From Alphaproteobacteria bacterium (GTDB taxonomy: Bacteria; Pseudomonadota; Alphaproteobacteria; Rickettsiales; SXRF01), in assembly GCA_025362975.1 (NCBI GenBank), contig JANYES010000003.1, positions 62,001 through 126,000 on the forward strand: a DNA stretch of 64,000 nucleotides, read 5' to 3'. Positions 9,871 to 19,908 of this stretch are shown in pieces. The stretch's first letter is position 1, and each line of letters begins with the position of its first letter. Both the position numbers and the translations under genes were made by a program. The notes beneath the pieces are model-generated. The model was not told the DNA's origin, did not search any database, and saw nothing but the letters and a program-made list of their open reading frames with translations.

Positions 9871-10689
9871 TTAGCCGACGAGTTGCAGGAGCGCCGGGCT
9901 GAGCTTGTTGCCCTGCGCGAGCAAGGCGATGGCGGCGTTCTGCAGGATCGAGGCTTCGTCCTTCGTGGTGGACGCGGAAGCAAAATCGGTCTCCGACAGG
10001 GTCGAGCTGGCGGCTTCCTGATTATTGATTGCGGAATCGACGTTCGCGGAAGCAAAGTTGAGCGACTGCTGGAAACTGCCGATAGTGGCGCGCACGCCGG
10101 TGATTTCGCTGAGCGCGTTGTTGACGGTGCTGAGTGCCTGACCGGCGGTGTCGGCGGACAAGATGTTGGGTGAACCGGGCAGCAGGCTGCTGGCGCTTAA
10201 GGAGCTGATAGACAGCGAATCGTTGCCGGAGGAATTGCTGCCGAGCAAGCCGTCGATGGAAAGCGAACTGCCGCCGCTTAAGCTGCCGTCGAGAAGATTC
10301 TGGCCGCCGAAAGAGGTGTTGTTGGCGAGCTGGTTGATTTCACTGACAAGGGCAGTGAATTGCTGGTTGAGATCGGAACGGGTCGAAGCGTTGAGCGTCG
10401 GCGAATTCGCCTGCTGCGCGAGCGACTGGAGCTGGATCAGCACGTTCTGGATTTGTTCGGAGCCGCCATCTGCGACCTGTGTGATGCTTGACGCCTGGGC
10501 GAGGTTGCTCGAAGCCTGGCGGAGTGTGGAAACCTGGGACTGCAACTGAGTTGCGGTGGAAAGAGTCGTAGTATCACCATTGCTGCCGCTGACGATGCTT
10601 GAGATCGCTGCCTGCAGCTTACTACTTGCTGTGCGGATGTTCTGCGATTGTGTTAAACCGCCAACTCCTGATAATGAACCTATTGTCAT
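9871..10689 (-). CDS. Flagellin-like protein
   Basis: N-terminal coiled-coil (QNIRTASSKLQAAISSIVSGS...) and C-terminal coiled-coil (VRATIGSFQQSLNFASANVDSAINNQEAASSTLSETDFASASTTKDEASILQNAAIALLAQGNKLSPALLQLVG). Confidence 0.8.
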   Translation of the reverse strand: MTIGSLSGVGGLTQSQNIRTASSKLQAAISSIVSGSNGDTTTLSTATQLQSQVSTLRQASSNLAQASSITQVADGGSEQIQNVLIQLQSLAQQANSPTLNASTRSDLNQQFTALVSEINQLANNTSFGGQNLLDGSLSGGSSLSIDGLLGSNSSGNDSLSISSLSASSLLPGSPNILSADTAGQALSTVNNALSEITGVRATIGSFQQSLNFASANVDSAINNQEAASSTLSETDFASASTTKDEASILQNAAIALLAQGNKLSPALLQLVG

Positions 10690-10827
10690 GTTATCCTCCT
10701 GATACGACCATACTCATAGGCCGAGCTTTACATAGCTCCTGACTTATACTTATATGAGCATAGAATAGAGTATATTCTTTACCAGAACGTTAAGCAACAG
10801 GAATATCTATACAATTTTACGAATGCT

Positions 10828-11754
10828 TTATGTATCCGCACTGTCCAGATCGAGCAAATTTCTAGCATAATCAGTAGCTTCGAAGGTGTTTATGTCTTCG
10901 ATGCCTTCGCCTATTCCGATGTAATGAATAGGCAATTTATGCTGCTTTGCAAGCGCCACAACGATGCCGCCCTTGGCTGTTCCATCCAATTTTGTGACAA
11001 TTAAACCGGTTACATGCGCGGTTTCCTTGAAAGCCTGAATCTGCGAGAGCGCGTTCTGGCCGGTGGTGGCGTCGAGGACCTGTATGACGTGGTGCGGTGC
11101 GGATTCGTCAATCTTTTTTAATACCTTAGCGATTTTTTGCAGTTCGGACATTAAGTTCGCTTTATTTTGCAGACGGCCTGCGGTGTCAATCATCAGCACG
11201 TCGTAGTTACCGGCTTTAGCTAGCTCGTAGGCGCGGTAGGCGACTGATGCAGGGTCGGATTCCGGCTCGCCGGTGATGACTTCAATGCCGGAGCGTTCGC
11301 CCCAGACTTGCAACTGCTCAACCGCGGCGGCGCGGAACGTGTCGGCGGCGGCCAGCATGACGCGCATGCCGTAACCTTTGAATTGGGAGGCGAGCTTGCC
11401 GATGGTGGTGGTTTTGCCGTTGCCGTTGACACCGACCATCATGATGACGGTGGGTTTATGGGTTTCGTCAAAGGTCAGCGGCAGGGCGTAGGGCTCTAAG
11501 ATGGCGGCGATTTCAGCGGCTAAGAATTCGCGCACTTCTTCCGGCTCGATGGTTTTTTCGAAACGTTTTTTTTGCAGTGCGGCGGTCAGTTCCATCGCGA
11601 CACCCGCGCCGAGGTCGGCTTCGATAAGGAGTTCTTCAAGCTGCTCGACGGAGGAAGTGTCGAGTTTTTTCTTAGTAAAGATACCGGCGATGCCGCCGCT
11701 GAGTTTGCTGGAGCTTTTCGAAAGCCCGGATTTTAATTTTTTCCAGAGTGCCAT
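10828..11754 (-). CDS. ftsY: Signal recognition particle receptor FtsY
   Basis: GVNGNGKTTTIGKLA, DTFRAAAVEQL, DTAGRLQNKANLM, TKLDGTAKGG; start MALWKKLKSG at 11754. Confidence 0.95.
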   Translation of the reverse strand: MALWKKLKSGLSKSSSKLSGGIAGIFTKKKLDTSSVEQLEELLIEADLGAGVAMELTAALQKKRFEKTIEPEEVREFLAAEIAAILEPYALPLTFDETHKPTVIMMVGVNGNGKTTTIGKLASQFKGYGMRVMLAAADTFRAAAVEQLQVWGERSGIEVITGEPESDPASVAYRAYELAKAGNYDVLMIDTAGRLQNKANLMSELQKIAKVLKKIDESAPHHVIQVLDATTGQNALSQIQAFKETAHVTGLIVTKLDGTAKGGIVVALAKQHKLPIHYIGIGEGIEDINTFEATDYARNLLDLDSADT

Positions 11755-11764
11755 TTTTTTTCCT

Positions 11765-13024
11765 TTAGGCGGCGAGGACTGCGCCGTGCAGTTGCGTGGT
11801 GTCGGCGCTGGTGACTTTGGCTTGGACGAGGCTGCCGGGTTCGCAGGCGCGGTCAAGGGTGATCATGGCGAAATGTTCGGTGCGGCCGAGGTTTCCTTTT
11901 TCGACGATGACTCGTTCGGTGCGGCCGATACGCGAGTGCAAGGTAGTGGCGAGTTGTTTTTCGCCAGCGACGCGCAGTTGTGCGGCGCGGTGCTTGCGGA
12001 TTTCTTTTTCGACCTGCGGCATTTTGGCGGCGGGGGTGCCGGTGCGGGCGGAATAGGGGAAGACGTGGAGGTAGGTAAGTTTGGCTTCGTCAACCAGCGC
12101 TAGGGTGTTGGCGAACATCTCGTCGGTTTCAGTGGGAAACCCTGCGATGATGTCGGCGCCGAAGACGACGTCGGGGCGCAAGGAGCGGACTTTTTCGACG
12201 AAGTCGAGCGCGTCCTGGCGCAGGTGGCGGCGTTTCATGCGCTTGAGTACCATGTCGTCGCCGGCTTGCAGGCTGATGTGGATGTGGGGCATGAGGCGCG
12301 GCTCAACCGCCAGTAATTCGTAGATGTCGTTGTCGACTTCGACGGCGTCGATGGAAGACAGGCGCAGGCGCGGGAGGTCGGGGACGAGGGCGAGGAGGCG
12401 TTTCATCATCTGGCCGAGCGTCGGCGCGCCGGGCAAGTCTTTGCCGTAATCGCTGATGTCGACGCCGGTGAGCACCACCTCGTTGAAGCCGTTGGCCACG
12501 AGGGCGCGGACTTCCTTGACGATATCGCCCATCGGCACGGAGCGGGAATTGCCGCGGCCAAACGGAATGATGCAAAAGGTGCAACGGTGGTCGCAGCCGT
12601 TCTGGACCTGCACGAAGGCGCGGGCCTTGCCTTCGAAAGAAGTGACCATGTGAGAGGCGGTTTCCTTCACCGACATGATGTCGTTGACGAGGGCTTTTTC
12701 GGTGTTAGCGAGGACGAATTCGTAGCCGCGTTTTTCGAGCTTTTCCTGATTGCCGAGCACGTGGTTGACTTCTTCCATGCCGGTGTACATTTCGGGGTGG
12801 GCCTGCGCGGAGCAGCCGGTGACGATGATTTTAGCGTCCGGGTTGGCTTTGCGGGCTTTGCGGATGGCTTGACGGACTTGGCGTTCGGCTTCGGAGGTGA
12901 CGGCACAGCTGTTGAAAATGATGGCATCTTCCAGCCCGGCTTCGTGGGCTTGTTGCTTGATGACTTCGCCTTCGTAGCTGTTAAGGCGGCAGCCAAAATT
13001 GACGACCGAAACGCCTTTGGTCAT
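11765..13024 (-). CDS. mtaB: tRNA (N6-L-threonylcarbamoyladenosine(37)-C2)-methylthiotransferase
   Basis: Radical SAM CDHRCTFCIIPFGRGNSRS and N-terminal MTTase motifs FGCRLNSYEGE, NSCAVTSEAERQ. Confidence 0.93.
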   Translation of the reverse strand: MTKGVSVVNFGCRLNSYEGEVIKQQAHEAGLEDAIIFNSCAVTSEAERQVRQAIRKARKANPDAKIIVTGCSAQAHPEMYTGMEEVNHVLGNQEKLEKRGYEFVLANTEKALVNDIMSVKETASHMVTSFEGKARAFVQVQNGCDHRCTFCIIPFGRGNSRSVPMGDIVKEVRALVANGFNEVVLTGVDISDYGKDLPGAPTLGQMMKRLLALVPDLPRLRLSSIDAVEVDNDIYELLAVEPRLMPHIHISLQAGDDMVLKRMKRRHLRQDALDFVEKVRSLRPDVVFGADIIAGFPTETDEMFANTLALVDEAKLTYLHVFPYSARTGTPAAKMPQVEKEIRKHRAAQLRVAGEKQLATTLHSRIGRTERVIVEKGNLGRTEHFAMITLDRACEPGSLVQAKVTSADTTQLHGAVLAA

Positions 13025-13923
13025 TGCACTGCTTCCGGGGTTTCGACGTAGGCCATGCCGTTGAATTCAACCTGAACCGGGCCATGCAGGAAGACGTGGC
13101 CATCTTTATCCAGCCGCGCCATGAGGGTTTGGGTGGTGGGAGGATTTTGCAGGGTGAGCGTGTGGTATTTGTCCGCGCTGAGGAGGTCGCGTTTCACCGC
13201 GCCGATTTTAACGGCGCAAGCAGCGGTGCCGCATGACGCGGTGAGGCCGACGCCGCGCTCCCAGACGCGCGCAAGAATTTGGCCAGAAAGCTGATTGCCG
13301 GCGACGTAGGCGATGCTGACATTCACGCCTTTGGGGAAGAGCGGATAACGCTGGAGCTGCGGGCCGATTTTTTCGATGCGGTGAATCATTTCCGGGTCTG
13401 GCACGAAGAAGACGACGTGCGGATTGCCCATGCTGACGCAGAACGGGTCGGACAGGCCTTCCATTTCAAGCGTGACGTGCAGCGTGTTCATCGGTTGCGA
13501 CAGCGGAATTTCCTGCCAGCCGAATTTGGGGGTGCCCATGTTGGCGGTGACGAGTCCGGTGGCTTCTTTCCAGCCGTGAAGGCTGGCGCCGAACAGGTTG
13601 ATTTCGCAGTGCAGGATATCGGCGTTGGTTTGCACACGGGCATTGCCCACATGCTTTTCCTGCATGACGAGCCAGCCGATGCAGCGCGTAGCGTTGCCGC
13701 AGGCGTTGACTTCGGAACCGTCGGCATTGTAGATGCGCATGAAGACGTCGGCGTCACTGCTAGGTTCCATGACGATAAGCTGGTCGCAGCCCTTGGTTTG
13801 CGGATGATCGCGCGAGGCGAGCGCGCGCACCTGCTGCGTGGTTAAACGCACAGGCTCTTGGCGGGCATCGATGACGACGAAATCGTTACCGGCCCCGTTC
13901 ATTTTGGTGAAAGGGATATTCAT
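13021..13923 (-). CDS. dapF: Diaminopimelate epimerase
   Basis: KMNGAGNDFVVID, NADGSEVNACGNATRC, GVGLTASCGTAACA. Confidence 0.95.
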   Translation of the reverse strand: MNIPFTKMNGAGNDFVVIDARQEPVRLTTQQVRALASRDHPQTKGCDQLIVMEPSSDADVFMRIYNADGSEVNACGNATRCIGWLVMQEKHVGNARVQTNADILHCEINLFGASLHGWKEATGLVTANMGTPKFGWQEIPLSQPMNTLHVTLEMEGLSDPFCVSMGNPHVVFFVPDPEMIHRIEKIGPQLQRYPLFPKGVNVSIAYVAGNQLSGQILARVWERGVGLTASCGTAACAVKIGAVKRDLLSADKYHTLTLQNPPTTQTLMARLDKDGHVFLHGPVQVEFNGMAYVETPEAVQ

Positions 13924-14045
13924 GCAATGAATTTACCAAGAAATCACGATTTTGCAATGGCTTCTGGCTTTAATTAACTCTTCGCTTGGTTTGTGCTATA
14001 TTAAGTAATATAATCAGGATGTTATACTTTTAAACCGACGGGTAT

Positions 14046-14642
14046 ATGGAATCTCCGATCTATTATTCTTATCTGCTGAACCATCTTGGCGCCAAAGAGG
14101 ATGAAGCGGCGATGCAATTCCAGGCCAAGGTCAGGGGCACGTTTTCCAAGCTTTTCCAGACCATCCCAATGCCGCCGGAGGTGGAAAAAGCATTGCCGAT
14201 TGTGATGAAGGAATTTCGTGATGCATCGCACAATACCGGTTATAGCCCAATCAGCAAATTGCGCGATGAGACGTTTTCGCTTGTGAGGATGGAGGCGTTG
14301 ATCCAGGAGGGGGAGTCAAATTTCGTGCGCGCGGTGTATGACGCAATGGCGACGGAGCCGGGGCATTTGCAGGAGCAGAAACTGCGCCACATGCAAGATG
14401 TGCGCAGGCAGCTGGCGGAACTTTACACGGAGACCGAGCAGACGCGGTTGCAAAGCAACACGGCACTCACGCCGATGGAAAAGGAAGCGATGTTGGCGAT
14501 GACGGAGTGCATGGAGGGGCTACTATGCGGCGGGGTGAGCGCGTTTGCGCTGAACACGCTGAAGGCGCATAAGCTCATCGGCGAGCAGGTGAAGTCGGGG
14601 AAGCTCTATGACGCGGTCGATCGGGGCGGTGTGAAAATCTAA
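14046..14642 (+). CDS. Hypothetical protein
   Basis: 198-aa ORF filling a gap between minus-strand genes; no family recognised. Confidence 0.55.
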   Translation: MESPIYYSYLLNHLGAKEDEAAMQFQAKVRGTFSKLFQTIPMPPEVEKALPIVMKEFRDASHNTGYSPISKLRDETFSLVRMEALIQEGESNFVRAVYDAMATEPGHLQEQKLRHMQDVRRQLAELYTETEQTRLQSNTALTPMEKEAMLAMTECMEGLLCGGVSAFALNTLKAHKLIGEQVKSGKLYDAVDRGGVKI

Positions 14643-14644
14643 GC

Positions 14645-15052
14645 TCAGACGCCCAGCGCGGCGTCTTTGTAGTGCTTGGTGTTTTCGACGCGTTTGGCCC
14701 AATCAGGGGCATGTTCGTGGCGGTTCATCTGGATGAGATGCTGAGCGATCTGGTCAAATATTTCTTTTACATCGGGATTGTCGACGAGGCGTATTGGCGT
14801 ATTGCTCTCGTGGATTTGATAGATGGCAATGGTGATGAGGCTGTCCTGACGGGCGATATGCTGGTCGTAGTTTTCGCCTTCAATCGCGGGCATGATGTTG
14901 TGCAGGTTATCGAGATAGTCGCGAAGCTGGTTCAGTTGGTAAGCGTTTTCGCTCTGGCCGATGATGATGAAGACTTTGTTGGTGAGGGATTCCGGGTTGC
15001 GCGGGGAAGCTTGCGTATCATCCTTGCCGGTAATGTAGCTGCGCCAGCTCAT
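14645..15052 (-). CDS. Hypothetical protein
   Basis: 135-aa ORF directly abutting the parE stop; no family recognised. Confidence 0.6.
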   Translation of the reverse strand: MSWRSYITGKDDTQASPRNPESLTNKVFIIIGQSENAYQLNQLRDYLDNLHNIMPAIEGENYDQHIARQDSLITIAIYQIHESNTPIRLVDNPDVKEIFDQIAQHLIQMNRHEHAPDWAKRVENTKHYKDAALGV

Positions 15053-17034
15053 CAGACGTCGAGCTGTTCCAGAATATCTCCGCCGCGATTCGCCGTCTGT
15101 TCCTGAATGAAGTTGAAACGGTGCTCGGGTTTGCGGCCCATGAGTTGCTCGACGCGCTCTTTGGTGGGGTCGATGTCATCGTCCTGAATTTTGACTTGGA
15201 GGAGGATGCGCGTGCCGATCTGCATGGTGGTTTCTTTGAGCTGGGGTGGGGTCATTTCACCTAAGCCCTTGAAGCGACCCTGCTCGATTTTGGAATTGTG
15301 CTTGGCGTTTTTAGCAATGATGTCGGCGCGTTCTTTTTCGTCCTGCGCGTAATAGGTCGTCGTGCCGATGGTGATGCGGTAGAGCGGCGGGCGAGCGAGG
15401 TAGAGATGGCCGTTGGTGATGAGGTCTGGCATTTCCTGATAGAAGAAGGTCATGAGCAGCGAGGCGATATGCGCGCCGTCAACGTCGGCGTCGGTCATGA
15501 TGATGACTTTTTCGTAGCGGAGGTTGTCTTCGCTGTAGTGCGATCCGGTGCCGCAGCCGAGCGCGAGCATGAGGTCGGCGAGTTCCTGATTGGCTTTGAT
15601 TTTGTCGATGGAGGCGGAGGCGACGTTCAGGATTTTGCCGCGAAGCGGGAGCACCGCTTGCGTGGCGCGATCGCGCGCCTGTTTGGCGGAGCCCCCGGCG
15701 GAATCGCCTTCGACGATAAAGATTTCGGTGCCGATATTTGCGGAACTCGTGCAGTCGGCGAGCTTGCCGGGCAGGCGCAGGCGTTGCGTAACGGATTTGC
15801 GGCTGGTTTCCTTATCGGCTTTGCGGCGCATGCGGTCGTCGAGGCGTTCGACGATGTTGACCATTAGCTTGCCGGCGTTTTCAGGATCGCCGGTTAGATA
15901 GTGATCGAAATGATCGCGCATGGCGTTTTCGACTAAGCGCGTAGCTTCGGCACTGACGAGGCGGTTTTTTGTCTGCCCTTGGAATTGCGGCTCTTTGTAG
16001 AACAGCGACAAAATGATGACGGCGCCGCCAAGCATATCTTCGCCCATCGACTGGCCGATTTTTTTATTGGCGGTCAGTTCGCCGTAAGCCTTGATGCCTT
16101 TGGTGATGGCGGAGCGAAGGCCGGATTCGTGAGTGCCGCCGTCTGGGGTGGGGATGGTGTTACAATAGGTGCTGACATAGGTTTCTTCGTCAGTCGGCCA
16201 ATGCACGGCCCATTCGACGCGGCCCATTTTGCCCGCGAGATCGGCGTCGCCGAAGAACGGCTCGGCAACGATGGTATTGCGGCCTTCGAGATGCTGGGTG
16301 AGGAAATCACGCAAGCCGCCGGGGAAGTGGATGGTTTCTTCGGTGGGGACGGTTGAACCTTCGGCCAATAGCGCAGGGTCGCATTTCCAGCGAATTTCGA
16401 CACCGCGATAGAGGAAGGCTTTGGCGCGGGCGAATTTGTACAGGCGTTCGGGCCTGAATTTGGCTTTACCGAAAATTTCATGGTCGGGACGGAAGGCGAC
16501 GGTGGTGCCGCGGCCTTTGGCGTCTTGCCCGACGGTCTGGATTTTGGTGGTGGGTTCGCCGCGTGAGTAGGACTGGCGGTAGACCAGCTTATCGCGCACG
16601 ACTTCGACTTCGAGATAATCGGCCAAAGCGTTCACCACGGAAATACCGACACCATGCAGGCCGCCGGAAGTTTCGTAGGCTTTGCCCGCGAATTTACCGC
16701 CGGAGTGCAGCGTGGTCAGGATAACTTCAAGGGCGGATTTTTTCGGGAATTTCGGATGCGGGTCGACGGGGATGCCGCGGCCGTTATCGCGCACGACGAT
16801 GATATTGTCTTCGCGCATTTCGAGTTCGATCTTGTTGGCAAAACCCGCGACCGCTTCGTCCATAGCGTTATCGAAAACTTCGCTCACGAGATGGTGCATG
16901 GCGGTTTCGTCCGTGCCGCCAATGTACATGCCGGGGCGGCGGCGGACGGGCTCGAGGCCCTCTAAAACTTCGATGTCCTCAGCCGTGTAGGACTGATTTT
17001 TCAGAGTCTGTTTGCTGGTAAAAAGATCGCTCAT
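15052..17034 (-). CDS. parE: DNA topoisomerase IV subunit B
   Basis: AEDIEVLEGLEPVRRRPGMYIGGTDE..., EGDSAGGSAKQARDR, MTDADVDGAHI; start MSDLFTSKQ at 17034. Confidence 0.95.
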   Translation of the reverse strand: MSDLFTSKQTLKNQSYTAEDIEVLEGLEPVRRRPGMYIGGTDETAMHHLVSEVFDNAMDEAVAGFANKIELEMREDNIIVVRDNGRGIPVDPHPKFPKKSALEVILTTLHSGGKFAGKAYETSGGLHGVGISVVNALADYLEVEVVRDKLVYRQSYSRGEPTTKIQTVGQDAKGRGTTVAFRPDHEIFGKAKFRPERLYKFARAKAFLYRGVEIRWKCDPALLAEGSTVPTEETIHFPGGLRDFLTQHLEGRNTIVAEPFFGDADLAGKMGRVEWAVHWPTDEETYVSTYCNTIPTPDGGTHESGLRSAITKGIKAYGELTANKKIGQSMGEDMLGGAVIILSLFYKEPQFQGQTKNRLVSAEATRLVENAMRDHFDHYLTGDPENAGKLMVNIVERLDDRMRRKADKETSRKSVTQRLRLPGKLADCTSSANIGTEIFIVEGDSAGGSAKQARDRATQAVLPLRGKILNVASASIDKIKANQELADLMLALGCGTGSHYSEDNLRYEKVIIMTDADVDGAHIASLLMTFFYQEMPDLITNGHLYLARPPLYRITIGTTTYYAQDEKERADIIAKNAKHNSKIEQGRFKGLGEMTPPQLKETTMQIGTRILLQVKIQDDDIDPTKERVEQLMGRKPEHRFNFIQEQTANRGGDILEQLDV

Positions 17035-17165
17035 ATGACAGGTAATAACAGGAAAATAGCCGATTACAAGGGTTTTACGCAGTTGCGATGGCATTAAAAG
17101 AATGTTAATGCTCGAGCTGTAAAATTAACGAATTCACCGAGGCTTACCACAGGGAAACTGGAACT

Positions 17166-18047
17166 ATGGAAATTGTTGAAGCAATCGACGAACTGAAAAA
17201 AACAATAGGCATTGCCTGTAACTCGACGGGCCCTGCCGGAACGCCGAAACAGAAGGAAGAATTCACCAGCCTCGGCAACGATATCTCCGCGTCGTTGACA
17301 TCGTTCCAGCCCGAAGTCAGGCCGCAGGACAGGAGCATCCACACGTTTGTTCCCGGCGCGGCTTTACCGGAAGGCGAGGAAGCGCCGCCGCCAGTTACGG
17401 GCGGCAGGGTGCGTATCACATTCGTAGGTGGCCAGCAGCCCGAAGCGGCGCGCACGCTCGACAGTATCCTGACGCCGATCATCAATGAAGCGCTGGGCAC
17501 CGACACTGGCCAGCACCGTTCACGGCTTGGGAAGACAACAGATCGTATCATGGATTTTCGCATCCCAACCCAAGTGGCGGGTAATTTTGTCGATCATGTC
17601 ATCGAGGTGACGAATCGGATCAAGGCGACGCCGGAGTTGCGCAAGCAGTTTCAGGCAGGGATTGAACTCAGCATAGAGCACATCAATAAAATCGATGGGC
17701 CGAAACCTTACATCGAGTTGAATCTGGGCAAGGGTTATGAGCTGAAGGACGGCGTGCCTGATTTGAAACCGCCGCATTTCACGCTGAAAATTTCCGGTAC
17801 ACCGTTACCTCTGGCGCGCACACTGGCAGAGGCGGTGGGTAATGACGTGGAGGATTTTCCCAATACGATCCAAACCACCAATCGCGACCATACAAAAACC
17901 TATGAAGGCGGCAAGGAATTCAAAATTGCGCTGGATAGCCCGAAAGTGCCCAAAGCGTTTGAAGCTATTAAGCAATATGTGCGCATTATGAACGAGTATC
18001 GCGCCAATCCCGGGCAAGGGCAGGGCAGCGGCGGGCCGGGCATGTAA
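17166..18047 (+). CDS. Hypothetical protein
   Basis: 293-aa ORF; no family recognised; Gly-rich C-terminus. Confidence 0.55.
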   Translation: MEIVEAIDELKKTIGIACNSTGPAGTPKQKEEFTSLGNDISASLTSFQPEVRPQDRSIHTFVPGAALPEGEEAPPPVTGGRVRITFVGGQQPEAARTLDSILTPIINEALGTDTGQHRSRLGKTTDRIMDFRIPTQVAGNFVDHVIEVTNRIKATPELRKQFQAGIELSIEHINKIDGPKPYIELNLGKGYELKDGVPDLKPPHFTLKISGTPLPLARTLAEAVGNDVEDFPNTIQTTNRDHTKTYEGGKEFKIALDSPKVPKAFEAIKQYVRIMNEYRANPGQGQGSGGPGM

Positions 18048-19151
18048 TCAGCTCAAATAGCTTTTGCGCAGTTTCAGGAACGGCTTTTCAATCACGGCGT
18101 AGCTGAGCGCGCAAAACGGCAGCAGCATGGGGAACACGATGAACGTGGCGTATCCTATGCGCTCGTAAAACCCTTCGCCCATTCCCATTTTCGTGACGGC
18201 AAGATAGGTGAAATACGGGATGAACTGGAAATGGTTCAGGTAGATCGAGTAGGACCAGCGGCCCAGCGCGGAGAGGATCTTATCCAGCATTTTCGGCAGG
18301 CGGTATTGCAGGTAGCCGATGATCATCAGATTATAGCCGATGCCTTCAAGCGTAGGCCAGAACATCCAGAAGACACTTTCGGAAGGTTTTTGCGTGTTCT
18401 GGCGCAGGCCTCCGACATTTTCGATATGCTGATAGGTGGCCATGATGCAGGCGAAGCCCGCGAGCGCCAGTAAGGTGAGGGTGCGTTTGGGGTTGGGGCG
18501 GTTGGCGACGATCCAGCGTTCCAGATAGAAGGCGGCGGAGCCGAGGACGAACTGGTCGGCGTGGCCGAGGATGGTCCAGTAGGCGATTTCCTGAACGGTG
18601 CCGCCCATAGTCCATAGGATGGCGCGGTTAATGAGCAGTATGGCGAGGACGATGCCAAGCGCTTTCGCGCCGAATTTGCGCAAGGCCAAGAGAAGCAGCG
18701 GCAGGGCGAGGTAGTATTCCAGCTCGATATAGATGGTCCATGCGCCCTGCGGGTGCAGGATTCTTGCGGCCATAGCGCAGAGTTTTTCGAATGTCCGGCC
18801 ATCGGGATTTTGCAGGTCGAAAATCAGCGCCAGCGATTCGGTGATTCCCCAGAACATGACCAGCGGCAACAGGCGCAAGATGCGGTTGAGCCAGAACTTG
18901 CCCAGATGCACTTTGCGGCCATAGGTGAGGTAGGTGAAAATGTACCCGCTGATGCACATGAACAGGCCGACGCCGGTGTAGCCTTGTTCGAGCATGGACA
19001 GGAAGGGAACCCCGATATCATACATGCCTTCGCACTGGCCGCGCGGGCACTGAGCGGAAAAATGGATGAAATGCCATATGAAGACCATATAGGCGGCGAA
19101 GGCCCGGAGGTGATCCAGATTGCTCAAATAGCGGCTGTTGCTAGACTGCAT
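18048..19151 (-). CDS. Acyltransferase family 3 (OafA-like) membrane protein
   Basis: NLDHLRAFAAYMVFIWHFIHF...; multi-TM; Acyltransferase_3 N-terminal signature. Confidence 0.85.
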   Translation of the reverse strand: MQSSNSRYLSNLDHLRAFAAYMVFIWHFIHFSAQCPRGQCEGMYDIGVPFLSMLEQGYTGVGLFMCISGYIFTYLTYGRKVHLGKFWLNRILRLLPLVMFWGITESLALIFDLQNPDGRTFEKLCAMAARILHPQGAWTIYIELEYYLALPLLLLALRKFGAKALGIVLAILLINRAILWTMGGTVQEIAYWTILGHADQFVLGSAAFYLERWIVANRPNPKRTLTLLALAGFACIMATYQHIENVGGLRQNTQKPSESVFWMFWPTLEGIGYNLMIIGYLQYRLPKMLDKILSALGRWSYSIYLNHFQFIPYFTYLAVTKMGMGEGFYERIGYATFIVFPMLLPFCALSYAVIEKPFLKLRKSYLS

Positions 19152-19302
19152 AGTGTGATTTATTTTTGACTTGTTATTTAAAGTTATGAATATTAACACT
19201 AAACTTTGCGGAAAATCTTCTCGATATTTTACGGCCAATGTATATAAATGTTAATTATTATCGTAGAGACTAAATATCAAAAAAAACTTAACAGGAGCAA
19301 AT

Positions 19303-19887
19303 ATGCCGAAATTTGTCAAAACCTTTGAAAAGTCCCAACAGACAATGGCAGTCTCAATTGCCTATCAGGATTCCGACGGTACGCCGAATTTATTCGTGCA
19401 TGTGGCGGTGATCGGCCAGGATGGTAAGGATCTTCCGACGAAGCAATGGTCCGCCGAATCGTTGGACGCTTATACTAAAGTGTCGGCGGGTTTTAAGGCC
19501 GCGGGCTTTGGCAGCGCGCCGGAAGAAACCGTGATGGACGAAATGGGACCGAATGGAAAGACGATTACACGCTCGGAAGGGCTTGAGCATCCGGAGCTGA
19601 CGAAGCTGCTGGAACTTGAAGAGGCTGGCAGCAAGGTGCTGATAAATGCGGGTTTTGAAATTCCGGAACAGAGCGTGGTGATCGCACCGAAGGAAACGTA
19701 TGCTGCTAAATTTAAGTCACCCGAAGCAAAACCGAAGCCGATCGACAGTAAAGCAGTTCGCATGTAAATTGAAGATCTGGTGATTAAGGCAATGGGCTCT
19801 TCGGGGCAAGCCATGAAGCTGGCCGACGATGTCATGAAAGTGGTCAATAAAGCGCTCGGCCTCGAAGGCCGCGACGGCCCCAAGTAA
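19303..19887 (+). pseudogene. Orphan family copy 1, interrupted by an in-frame TAA (19765-19767)
   Basis: MPKFVKTFEKSQQTMAVSIAYQDSDGTPNLFVHVAV...PKPIDSKAVRM*IEDLVIKAMGSSGQAMKLADDVMKVVNKALGLEGRDGPK*. The same frame continues after the stop and matches copy 2. AGGAG Shine-Dalgarno upstream. Confidence 0.7.
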
Positions 19888-19908
19888 GCAAATAATCAGG
19901 AGAACAGC

